A program made the position numbers and the translations under genes. From Castor canadensis (Eukaryota > Chordata > Mammalia > Rodentia > Castoridae), in contig NC_133386.1 in the NCBI RefSeq assembly GCF_047511655.1, forward strand, positions 79,301,501-79,365,500: DNA of 64,000 nucleotides, read 5' to 3'. Every line of letters begins with the position of its first letter. The first letter of the stretch is position 1. Positions 1-10,123 of the stretch are shown piece after piece. Under the pieces are notes generated by a model. That model was not told where the DNA came from, did not search any database, and was given only the letters and a program-made list of their open reading frames with translations.

Positions 1-781
1 AGCCTCTTCCAACCAAACCATCCCCTCCAAAACCAACACCACCACTCTGCCCATCAAGACCCGAATTGGCCTCATTACACCTCCTACTTTCGTGCACATC
101 CCAACACAGCCTTTAATGCAGACAACTGCTCCACTTAGTACTACCTCCATGATCACCAGTCCGGCCACACGCACCATCACTGGTCCAGCCAGCCTATCTT
201 CTTCAAAGCCTGTGAGTGGTTTTGGTGTAAACAGCATAGCCAGCCCCAACTCAACCACCACCACCATCTCCACCACCAGCTCTGCCACCAGCTTGACATC
301 TCAGGGCTCCCTCCTTGGGCCTTCAGCTACCTCTGTTGCCCACAACCCAGTGGCCCTGAGCTCTGTCCAGTTCCCCCAGCCCTCTGCCCTGTCTACATCT
401 GCACCACTCGCCTCCTTTGGCCTGCCCTTACCCAGTACCAATCCCAGCACCCCTGCCATCAGTGGCGGTAACCACCCGCTCACTATCTCTACCTCCACCA
501 CTACCAGCCTGGCGACGCTTAGAGGCAGGGGCACCAACAAGCCCACCTCCAACACCCATCCCATTCCCCCACCCAATATGGGACCCAAGTCACAGCCCAC
601 AAATGGAGACCCAAAGAAGCAGAAGAAGGGCAATACCATGCCAGCCCTTGTGCGAGCATTTGCTGCTCTTTCACTGTCCGATAATGGGCAGAACCAGGCC
701 CATAAGCAGCGCAGGTGCAAGAGCCAGTGCAAAGCCATGAGGAATTTGGTGGCTATGTTTTCTAAACTTTCCTTAGTTTAA
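1..781 (+). CDS. 3' end of an unrecognised Ser/Thr/Pro-rich protein (retrogene-like), 5' part outside window
   Basis: Frame 2 is open from base 2 to the TAA at 779-781, about 259 codons without a stop, so the real start lies left of the window. The protein is low complexity, rich in Ser, Thr, Pro and Ala, with two isolated FG dipeptides (in VSGFGVNS and LASFGLPL). Its C-terminus is basic: KKQKK near codon 204, then KQRRCKSQCK. Two similar short hydrophobic motifs end it, LVRAFAALSLS and LVAMFSKLSLV, which looks like a small internal repeat. Base composition is clearly richer in G+C than the flanks and no splice sites are needed, which suits a single-exon gene or retrogene. I do not recognise the family. 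The FG dipeptides and composition recall POM121/NPAP1-type nucleoporin relatives, but that is a weak guess. An open frame of this length argues for a functional or recently made copy. Confidence 0.55.
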   Translation, partial: ASSNQTIPSKTNTTTLPIKTRIGLITPPTFVHIPTQPLMQTTAPLSTTSMITSPATRTITGPASLSSSKPVSGFGVNSIASPNSTTTTISTTSSATSLTSQGSLLGPSATSVAHNPVALSSVQFPQPSALSTSAPLASFGLPLPSTNPSTPAISGGNHPLTISTSTTTSLATLRGRGTNKPTSNTHPIPPPNMGPKSQPTNGDPKKQKKGNTMPALVRAFAALSLSDNGQNQAHKQRRCKSQCKAMRNLVAMFSKLSLV

Positions 782-1999
782 GGGGCACTGCCTCGGTTGT
801 ATTTAATTTTATTTGTAATTTTTAATATATATATATATTTCCATGTGTTTCAACATAAAAAAGCATTTCTTTATTTAAAAAAAAGAAACACACAGTCATC
901 AAAGTGAAGTATGCATCTGAATTTCAGCTAAATAGAGCTATGTGCCTATTTCAGCTAAAAGGATGTGAGCAGACCTACCATGTACTACCTGAAGGTCCAG
1001 CTTTTAAAATCCTTCCCCACAATCCCTCATGCTGTTTACATTTTCTGGATGGGTGGAATTGGGGTACCTACCAGGATGCATCATGCTGGAGATATCAGAG
1101 ACCCCACTAGAATGGGTTCATGATAACCACGTGGATTTGTTCATCTACTTTTATATAAATAAAAGTTCTATTATTTTTAAACCAAAATTTTGGAATTTAT
1201 CTTCATGGCAGGGTTACCTTTACCAAAACACAGAATTGCTGCCTTCAGTAACTGACAAGGGGGATTGAGCGTGTGCAAGTTGGTAACTCTGGAAGAAGTT
1301 GGAGATCAGAATGCTAGTAGCATGGGTTGTTAGATAGTTACTCCACCTGTGCAAACTATCACGCAGAAGTAATGGTTTGGGGTAAGAATTGTTGACTCAT
1401 GAACTGAAATAGAAATAAGTATAGAAACTTAAGCCATAAGAAATTAGGTTTACAAAAGACACAATAACAAATGTTTATCAGGGGTTCTTATTAAAGAGAA
1501 GAACTCAGGTTTGAAAGGTTTAAATTAAAGATTCTTCTCTTCCACTCAAGGATATTGCTTTATTTGGCCATAATGTAGCTTGCATAGAGAGAAGGGATAC
1601 AGATGCAAGGAAAGAAATCAGAGTTGAGAATCAGTTAAAAGAAAATTTAAGTTGTAGGTATTGCCATCTAGTTCTGAATGGAGGCACCTTTTACCGACTA
1701 AATCTACTCTTTTTGAAAGAATTATGGTTCCAAAGAAATTTGAGACTCAACCAAAGGTCTTTTGACTCTTTAAGCCTTAAAATCACTGCCTAGCAACCAA
1801 ATTGCTATATGTAAGAAGTAAGGAGATGAAAATTGGTATAGCTCTCAAAGAGGACATACTCTTCAATATTCTCCTTTAGATGTGGCTTGGAAGGATAATA
1901 TGCAAACAATAGAGCTTCTTTCAAGTGACAGAATTTGTGTACTTGAAGGACCTTCCCTCACTGGCAGGATGAGAGCCTTCCAAATGACTGTCAATGAAA
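782..1999. other. 3' flank of the left-edge gene, otherwise unrecognised
   Basis: Sequence after the stop turns AT-rich at once. A CATAAA near 855 followed by an A8 run at about 878-885 could be the poly(A) signal and tail of a retrocopy. A canonical AATAAA near 1157 is an alternative 3' end. Short open frames at 904-1268 have no coding character. From about 1,270 to 2,000 I see no recognisable gene or repeat. Confidence 0.4.
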
Positions 2000-2343
2000 A
2001 TACTATGAGTGATAGTGCTGATAGTGCTATTAGGAAGCAGTAGAAACTTTAGACTGTGGGACCTGATTAGTTTGAAGAAGTATATCCTTAGGGTGCACCC
2101 TTGAAGTGTATCCTGGTGTGCTGGTCTCTTCCTCTCCATCTCTTTACTCCTGGCCACCAGTAGGTGACAAGCTGCCCTCCTGTACATGCATCCATCAGGA
2201 TTTACTGCCTCACACAGGACTGAAAGCTACAAGGCCAATTGACCATGATTTGAAAGTATAGAAAATATGAACCCCCAAATCCTTTTATCCTTTAATTGAT
2301 TTCTCTCAGGTTATTTTGTTACAATGTAGAGTTGGCTAACACA
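2000..2343 (+). repeat. ERVL-MaLR-type LTR, diverged
   Basis: The stretch follows the general course of mammalian apparent LTR retrotransposon LTRs: an early 'gtgctattaggaagcagtag', a central 'tactcctggccaccagtagg', then 'ttgatttctctcaggttatt' and a terminal 'gttggctaacaca'. Boundaries are approximate and no internal region is attached, so it is best read as a solo LTR. Subfamily not assigned. Confidence 0.6.
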
Positions 2344-2544
2344 AGTTTGTTCTGCTGACAAACCCTAATATACTCTAAGAGCAAGTACTGAATTTCTGTT
2401 GTTTTACAGTGATTAAATATGTGTGGGTCTATTCGGTACGTATGTCTTCAGAGGACCTTCCTATTCATTTCACTCCTGTCTCCCTCCTGGCCACATAGAA
2501 AGTGTTCTGTAAATATTTTTGAGTGCGTGGTGAATGCAAAATTT

Positions 2545-2633
2545 TTGTTTTTTTGTGGTGCTGGGTGTTGAACTCAGGGTCTCATTCACACTAAACAAGC
2601 AGTCTGTCACTGAGTTATATCCCATGCCGAAAC
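2545..2633 (-). repeat. ID/tRNA-like SINE
   Basis: A T-rich run (poly(A) on the minus strand) is followed by 'gtggtgctgggtgttgaactcagggtctcat' style sequence and a decayed A/B-box-like part ending 'gagttatatcccatgcc'. This is the ID-like monomer seen repeatedly in this window. Confidence 0.7.
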
Positions 2634-2871
2634 ATAATTTTTAATCCAACCTCTGTTTGTGACTTTCAGCATAATAATTCCTTTCTCAAAATTTTACTAA
2701 CTAAGTAGATTCACTCTTTGGATATGCACACCCAAATATATGCACCAAACACCTCCTTATATAAGTTGTCAATTTGTTGTTTTTCTTTCAATTCCTAATA
2801 TAATAAACCTCAGTTCCCCAGCTATGACCTTTTTCTAAATTTGTTTCCTCTGGATAATTTCTCAAAACTGT

Positions 2872-2872
<1 letters not shown>

Positions 2873-2917
<45 letters not shown>
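2873..2917. repeat. (CA)n microsatellite
   Basis: About 22 nearly perfect CA units starting after 'ctgtta'. Likely length-polymorphic. The 79-residue minus-strand open frame that crosses it is an artefact of the repeat. Confidence 0.95.
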
Positions 2918-2918
<1 letters not shown>

Positions 2919-3029
2919 CATAGAGAAGTAGAATTCCTTGAAGTAGCACAGAAAAAGTCTGTGCAATATTAATTCTAGTCAATCTATGAACATAGGTAAT
3001 CTTTGCATATTCTGGTCTCTCATTCAACT

Positions 3030-5340
3030 TCTTTCTTCAAGATTGTGCAGTTTTCCTTGTGTAGGTCTTTTACCTCCTTAGTTAAGTTTATTCATAGTTT
3101 TTCTTTTTTTGAGGGATGAGAATGGAATTGCTTTGTTCTTTTCTTTCTCAGTCTGTTCATTGTTGGATATAGAAATGGTGCTGATTTTTGTATGTTGAGT
3201 TAATTTCATGCTACATGGCTGAAAGTGTTTAGCAGATCTAAGGGTTTTGAGGGAAGTCTTTTAAGTATAGAATCATATTATCTGATAAAAGTGATAATTT
3301 GATTTCTTCATTCCTTATTTGAATCTATTTTATTTCTTTCTCTTGCCTTTTTTCTGTGCTACAAAATCCAATCTATATTGAATAAGAATGACAAGAGTAG
3401 ACCCTTTTGTCTTGTTCCTGACTTTAAAAGAAAATTATTTCAGTTTTTTCCCACTTAGTATGATATTGGCTTGTCACATATAACTTTCATGATTTAGAGG
3501 TACTTCCCTCTATTCCTAGTTTATTCAGAACTTGGATCTTAAAAGGATTCTGAATTTTGTCAAGGCTTTTCATCATCAATTGATGTGATCATGTGATTTT
3601 TTTCTTGATTCTATACATTTATTGATTTATTTATGTTAAATCATTGTACATCCCTATAATGAAACCAATTTTATCACGCTGTATGACTTTTTGATAGGTT
3701 AACTCTGTTTGCAAGAATTTTATTGAGAACTTTTATGTTTATGTTCATTTAAAAAGACTGGCCTATAAGTTTCCTTGTTTAAAGTTGTTGTATCCTTTGG
3801 TTTTGGAATGAGTGTATACTGACTTCCTAGAATGGGTTTGGTAGTGTTCCTTCCCATTCAATTTCATGGAAAAGTTTGAGGAGTATTGGTGTTAGTTCAG
3901 TCTCAGAGAATTTGGCTGTTAATCCATCTGGTCTTGGCTCAACTTTGTTCAGAGACTTTATTACTGCTTTGATCTCATTGCTTTTTTAAAGACCATTTTA
4001 GTGACTTATACCTCTGTTGAATTTTGCTAGGTCAAATGTATTTAGAAATTTATCCATTTCTTCTAGGTTTTCCAGTTTATTTGACTATAGGTTTTGAAGC
4101 ATTCCTTCATGATCCTCTGGGTTTTATTGACATTTGTTGCAATATCCCCCTTTCCATCTCTAATTGTATTAATTTGTCTCTTTTTCCTCCTCTTTCTAGT
4201 CAGATTGGCTAAAGGTGTACTAATGATATTTATCTTTTGCAAGAACCTACTTTTTGTTTTATAAATTGATTGTAGCTTTGGTCTCTATTTCATTAATTTC
4301 TGCCCTCATTTTTATTATTTCTTTCAATGTGCTGATTTAGGGGTTTGACTTGTTCTTATTCATGTAGGTGCTTGAGGACAACTACTAGGAAACTCATTTG
4401 AGAAATCTGATTTAAATTATGCCCTCATATCTATAAATTTTCCTCTCAGCATGGCTGTTTCTATATTCTGCAGATTCTGGTGGTTATGTTTTCATTTTCA
4501 GTAGACCCTAGGGAATTTTGGATTTGCTCCCTTACTTCTTCCATGACTTACTAGTCATTCAACAATATGCTTATTCTTCATGTGTTTGAATATTTTCACT
4601 GTTCATTTCTAGTTTTATTCCATTATGATCTGATAGAATATAAAGATTTATCTCAACTTATATTTACTAACATTTGCTTTGTATCTTAAAATATGATCTA
4701 TTTTGGAGAAAGTGTCATGGGCTGCTGAGAAAAAAATGCATATCGTGCAGCTGCTGGAAGAGATACTCTGTAATATCTGTTAACTCCATTTTGTCCATAA
4801 TGTCCCTTAATTCTGAGGTTTGTTTCCTGATTTTTGGTCCAGATGATTCATCTAATGGTGACAGTGGGGTATTGTATTGAACTGTATCTGTGATGTTTAA
4901 GTCTATTAGTGTTTGTTAAACGAAGTTGGATGCACTGACATTTGGAATGTATATCTTAACACTTGCTGTGTCCTCTTGATGTAGCGTTCCCTTTACTAAT
5001 ATGAAGTGGCCTTTTTTTTGGTCTCTTCTGATGAATTTTGACATGAGAATAGCTATTTTCAACTGCTTTCAGGATCCATTTCCTCAGAAAATGTTTTTCC
5101 ACCCTTTCATCCTAAGCCAGCATTTGTTTTTGTTAGTGAGATCCATTTCTCATAGGCAACAAAAGGTAGTGTCTTGCTTTTTAATCCAGTTCACTGTTCT
5201 ATGTCTTTTGTTTGGGGAATTGAGACCATGAACATTTGGTGTTAATATTGAAAGGTGTGTAGTAATTTCTTCCATTTTGTTGCTTTTTGTACTGTTTGAT
5301 TCTTTCCTGCTCTTAATTTTATTGTCTACTGATCTGGTGA
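3030..5340 (-). mobile_element. L1 fragment, antisense: ORF2 RT to endonuclease region
   Basis: Read on the minus strand this covers the L1 ORF2 start (near 5,270, the complement of 'tttggtgttaatattgaaag'), the endonuclease, and the reverse transcriptase up to the thumb region near 3,030. It is colinear with the better preserved copies at 26.2-31.0 kb and 59.7-63.5 kb. The 3' part of ORF2 and the 3' UTR are absent. Frames are broken by many stops, so it is an old, dead copy. Confidence 0.8.
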
Positions 5341-5362
5341 GATTTATTTATACCTATCTTTT

Positions 5363-5645
5363 TGATTTTTTATTATAAATTTTTATTAATAGAGATTTGT
5401 TATACAGGCAGGGGATACATAGTGACAATTATGATTTGGCTTAGATTGTACATTAATTAGATTATTCCCATTGTCTGTTCCTCTCAACCCCCTTCCCACC
5501 CCACTTAAAGCAATTGCAAGAGCTTTCTTGTTCTATATCATATAAGTATGTAAAGTCTGTCAAACATACATCCCCTGCTTAATCTCCTTCATTGATATCT
5601 GTATTTTTATGGCTACATTTATCTTCATCTTCTTTTTTGAGTTGC
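5363..5645 (-). mobile_element. L1 3'-UTR tail fragment, antisense
   Basis: T-rich 'ttttattaatagagatttg' and 'ttatacaggcaggggataca' followed by 'cccccttcccaccccactt' match the antisense 3'-UTR type that also begins the element at 59,055. Ends near 5,645, where a sense tail of another L1 type starts. Confidence 0.6.
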
Positions 5646-5649
5646 TGGT

Positions 5650-5970
5650 TTAGTGGAAATCAGGAACCAGTGTATAGCTCGTTAGACATGAATCAACTTG
5701 GGTTATAACACATTATATTGTAGATGAAGGCAATGCTAGGAATCTCTCTGTACAGCTATCCTTAACTCAACTAGGAAAAACACTTTGTCTTTCTTATTAA
5801 TGCTTATGTCTTTTCTTCAACAAAATTAGAGACAAGGGCAGAACAGGTTCTGCCTGAAAGCGAGGGGAGTTGTGGTGGAGAAGGAGGGGGTGAGGGGCAG
5901 GCGGGAGAAATAACCCAAACAATGTACAAACATGTGAATAAATGAATAATAAAAAAGAAATCTTCACACC
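5650..5970 (+). mobile_element. L1 3'-UTR tail fragment, sense
   Basis: Contains 'aatcaggaaccagtgtatag', 'aaggcaatgctaggaatctc', 'aacaaaattagagacaaggg', a G-rich purine tract at 5,860-5,905, and the terminal 'catgtgaataaatgaataat' before an A-rich tail. It is colinear with the 3' UTR of the element at 25.69 kb on the other strand and with the tail at 45.0-45.25 kb. Confidence 0.8.
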
Positions 5971-6029
5971 TTCTTCTTAATAAATGATGTGAAACTGTAA
6001 CTTCCCTGAAAAACATTTTAGAGGTGAAT

Positions 6030-6130
6030 TGTAAATTAAATTCACTTTAAATAAATAAATAAATTTTATTTATTTATTATAAATTCACTTTAAATAAATA
6101 AACTGAAAACTTAAAAATAAATAAATGAAT
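6030..6130. repeat. AT-rich direct and inverted repeats
   Basis: A 22-bp unit starting 'aaattcactttaaataaat' occurs at 6,038-6,059 and again at 6,081-6,102. Between them (TAAA)n runs into its own inverted form, so the centre is palindromic. Probably slippage-driven. Confidence 0.8.
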
Positions 6131-6179
6131 ATATAAACAAATAAAAACTCACCATCAAGCCCCATGTTATCTGGAATTT

Positions 6180-7670
6180 TTAGCTTGGCATTTAGTATTT
6201 TAAGTCCAAATTCAAATTTGAGTTAATTTTTGTATAAGGTCTAAGAATTGTTTTCATAAGTTTTTCACATGTGAATTTCCAATCATTCTCATACCAATTG
6301 TTGGAAAAGATGATCTTTTCTTCAGTGCCTTTGTGCTATTAAGAAAATATCAGTTGACTGTGTAGATACATTGATCTCTTTATGGGCTGTCAATTATTTC
6401 CATAGCTGTGTCTCTTATCTTATCCATACCTTTCTGTTTTACTTACTGCAGCTATAGCAGTTATATGATTCTCTTTGTGTGAGTCTTTATAAGGAACTGG
6501 TCAATTTTCATATAATTTATCAAATTTGTAGGCATGTAGTTATTTATAATATTCATTATCATTTTATTGTCCACAGAATCAGTTATAACTTTTATTTCTG
6601 ATGCTAATAATTTTGTCCTCTCTTTTTTCTGGGTTGTATTGGCTGTACTGTTGTACTGTTATTGATGTTTTGCAAGGGCTAACTTTTGATTTTGTTTATT
6701 TTCAGCTATCATTTTCCTAGTTTTGATTTCTGTGTTTTCTACTATAATGATTCCTCTTTCTTTTTTCCTTGCTTTAGTCTTATCTTTCTCATAATTCTGT
6801 ACTTCTTAATGTGGAAGTTTAGGTTATTGGTTTTAGAAACTTCTTCACTTTACATGTACTCAGTGGTATAATACATAGCCACTCAATGCTATAAATTTCC
6901 CTCTAAGCACTTATTTGTCATTACTGCACACATATTGGGTAAATTACATTTTTATTTTCATTTAATTCAAAATATCTTTAAATATCTCTTGCAACTTCTT
7001 TGTCCTATGGATTATTTGAAAATGGGTTAGCTTTCAAATTTTTGTTATAGATTTCTAGCTTAATTCCTTTGAGATTGGAGCACATATTTTAAGTTTTTTT
7101 ATTTTTTACTCTTATTTTTATTGATACTGGGGTTTTATGTTGAGTGGGGATATGGCATTTTAAGCTTAGAGGCTCACATTTGCTAGGCAGGCACTCTACT
7201 ACATAAGTCATGGCCTCAGTCATTTTGCTTTAGTTATTTTCACAGTGCAGTGTAATGTTTCTGCTCAGATTGGCTTAGACCTTAGTCTCATATTTATGCC
7301 TCCCAAGTAGCTTGAATGACAGACAGTCACACACTACCACTCACTTGTTTTTTGTTGAGATGGTCTAACTTGGAACTGTGATCCTTCAGATCTTCTCCAG
7401 TCAAATAACTGGGATTATAGTCATGAGCTACTGTTCCTGATGACTTATACCCTTTTAAAGAAATTTTGAGTACTACTTTTGTGGCCCAGATTGTGGTCTT
7501 TCTTGGGGAATGTTCCATATGACTTGAGAAGGCCTGTCATTCTGTCATTCTACTGTTGTGAGGTGGAAATTTCAGTAAATGCCTACTGGATCAAGTTATC
7601 TGATGGTACTGTTCAAGTCATAGTTGCCCTATTTGATTTTCATTCTGATGGGTCTATTGATTACTAAAAG
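6180..7670 (-). mobile_element. Old L1 fragment, antisense, interrupted by a SINE
   Basis: Minus-strand similarity to L1 ORF2 is visible around 6,340-6,560 (thumb and C-terminal region) and 6,600-7,085 plus 7,445-7,670 (region between endonuclease and RT). Order suggests an internal deletion near 6,570. A composite SINE splits it at 7,095-7,445. No usable frame remains. Confidence 0.6.
7095..7445 (-). repeat. Composite SINE (ID-like plus B1-like parts) inside old L1
   Basis: Starts with T-rich sequence and 'gatactggggttttatgttg', has 'gctaggcaggcactctacta', and continues into 'aactgggattatagtcatgag', the complement of a B1-like 5' region. L1 sequence resumes on both sides. Confidence 0.65.
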
Positions 7671-7889
7671 TGGATTTGCTTATTTCTTGCTGAAATTCTA
7701 TCAGTTTTACCTCACATAGGTTAATTACTCAATATATGAAATTATCAGAACATTGCTCTATATGGGAATATTGAAATAACACCTTGATCTATTAGCATCT
7801 CATAAATAGTATATAAGCACTTTTTTTGACAATTTGCATTTTTGTTATTTTTTTAAAACCACAATGAGAAAAGATCATTTAAAAATGTA

Positions 7890-8112
7890 CCTTACATGCT
7901 GGACAGTGGTGGCTCACACCTGTAATCTTAGTTACTCAGGAGACAGAGATCTGAAGGATCGTGGTTAAAGCCAGCCAGGGCAAATAGTTCATTAGACCCT
8001 ATTTTGAAAAACCCTTCACACAAAAAAAACAAACAAAAAATATAGAGCTGGTGGAGTGGCTCAAAGTGAAGACCCTGAGTTCAAGCACCAGTACAGCAAA
8101 AAAAAAAATGTA
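7890..8112 (+). repeat. Composite B1-like + ID-like SINE with target-site duplication
   Basis: The left part reads 'ggtggctcacacctgtaatc' and the right part 'agctggtggagtggctcaaa' then 'gagttcaagcaccagtacag' and an A-tail. A 9-bp direct repeat 'aaaaatgta' at 7,881-7,889 and 8,104-8,112 flanks it, preceded by TT, consistent with an L1-endonuclease target. Confidence 0.8.
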
Positions 8113-9800
8113 TTTTGCCATAAATGGAAGTCAGAAATTCAGTTCAGGTGCTTTTCTTGGTTATAGAGTTTCCACAGCCTCAAATGTATTTTAAATTTAG
8201 AATTTTCTGTTAGAGATGGCATATTCCATATAGAAAAGAAAGCATGACAGTTGGTCTTTTAAGAAGCAATTCTGAGATGTCAGACAGCTATTTACAAACA
8301 AATGGCTTTCAGAGGGAATGAATGAACATAGATATAGCAGAAGGCCAAATTCATATTTTTTGTGAAGATATAATGATGGGAATGAAAAGTGACATGCTTA
8401 TGACAAGTGAGGGATAATTAAAGTATTCAAAATTAAAACATAAATGTCAATCTGACATTTTCTTTTCCATCCCTTTATCTTGTTTTAGGTTTATGAAGAT
8501 GTTTTTATCAAGTTTCTTTCTATCACCTGCATAGGCGATAGTTCAGCAGTCTAAATGCAAATACATCCCATAATTTGCTCCATGACCTGAAAATGTAACC
8601 TTCAAATATCATTAATTTTCTAAAGGACAAGATAACAGAAAAATAGACTAACACCAGAAAGTAGATTTTGAGAAAAAACATTCCTTGCAAGTTAGAATTT
8701 TAAAATGAAGTGCCATCGGCATTAAAATGAACTTAAACTTTCAAAGACGACTTATTTAGAGTAGACTCTAAACTACTAGAGAAATGGTTGTTTGCTCATC
8801 TTTAAAACAAAATGTAAGTCTAAATTATCTGATTAAAACATCAAAACCATGTTTTCTTTCTTCCAATTGAAATGAATAAATCTATAACCACAAGATGATT
8901 TCTTGTATTGGCTTCTTTATAATGTTGGTCCTGTTTGTATCTTAATTTTTTATACTGAAAAATGTTTGGTTACGTTTGTTTCTTTTTTCACAAAACAGAA
9001 TTATTTACAGAATTGCCTCAAACACATTCAACATTGAAAATATGTTTACATGTCATTCCTATAAATAATTTTAATGATACAAAGTCAATTTTATTTATCC
9101 CAAGAGTTACTGTTCTGAAACCTTTCTACTGAGAACAGTAAAATCATTTACACAAAAGTTATTTTCTAAGTCAAAAGTTAGATGTTACTCTAAATTAAGT
9201 TTGATGACAGAAAAAAGCCTTCAATAATTTTGTTTGTTTGTATGTTTGTTTTGATGGTCTGAATATTCAGAAATAGCTTTGTTTGAAGGGTGAATCATTC
9301 CTGAAGATAACTTATGATCATGCCCACAATAAAGCATTATAGGGTAAAGAAAAAATAGTATATTCTATATAAAAATGAATATGTAACAGAACATGTTTTA
9401 GCAGCGTTCTGGGATGTCAGGTAGCTGTTTACAAGCAAATTGCTTTCAGAAGGGAAGTGAATACACAGATATTGTAGAAGTACAAGTTCATGCCTTCAAG
9501 ATGAAAGGACATTTGATGAATGGACATTACTCACTGTTATTTCTTTAATGTAGTAGTTGAGAAAAAGTTCTTGCTGGAAAGCATTCATGGAGTCATCTGT
9601 ACACATTCCTCGTATTGGAAAAAGAAATGGAAATCCCCATCTCTTGAACAGTATCATTAGATCCATTGCAACAAACAACCTCCCACTAAAGGAAGAGATG
9701 TTCGAACAAATTTGAAATTCAGTGTAAGAATTGAGAGGCATAGAAGAAAGTCTTCCTACAGGAAGGGTCATGTGGGCAGTTCTTTCCCTATAATGCTCCA
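8113..9800. other. Non-coding stretch containing a diverged direct duplication (8,221-8,356 and 9,360-9,495)
   Basis: No gene or named repeat recognised. Two segments about 1.14 kb apart align over roughly 135 bp in the same orientation, sharing for instance 'gatgtcag', 'gctttcaga' and 'agatat' in the same order. They could be ancient LTRs or a local duplication. Confidence 0.6.
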
Positions 9801-9893
9801 TTTTTTTTTTTTTGGAGGCACTTGGGATTTATCTTAGGGACATGCACATGCCAGGCAAGGGTTGGTCCATTCAGCTAAATCCCCAACACTTAT
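9801..9893 (-). repeat. ID-like SINE
   Basis: Poly(T) run followed by 'ggaggcacttgggatttatc', 'catgccaggcaagggttgg' and 'gctaaatccccaacactt'. This is the complement of an ID-like monomer with A-tail. Confidence 0.7.
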
Positions 9894-10109
9894 TGCACTA
9901 TTTTCAAAACCCACTTGTAATTTTGAATCCTGTGATTATGTGACCTGATTATTATATGACTATGTTAAAATGTCTATCCTTTTTGTGTTGTCATTCATGA
10001 AATCACCTAGTTCTGAAAGGTTAGATTTGTGGCTTTTTCTATAAAATGTAGTTTACTTTGAGATACCCAATTAAAATTTTTGTCATGCCCTAGATTTATT
10101 TAGCCTAAT

Positions 10110-10123
10110 GACTACTTTTTTTT
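10110..10123 (-). repeat. Target-site duplication of ARPC2 retrocopy (3' side)
   Basis: Plus strand 'gactactttttttt', identical to 11,525-11,538. It overlaps the start of the poly(T) run, so the exact edge is ambiguous. Confidence 0.85.

Noticed and set aside
301-738. 145-codon open frame on the minus strand inside the left-edge gene
   Set aside because: It is a shadow of the plus-strand frame, caused by the G+C-rich, stop-poor composition, and has no recognisable protein character.
2873-2917. CRISPR-like or other functional tandem array
   Set aside because: Plain (CA)n microsatellite without spacers. The other tandem tracts in the window are also simple repeats.
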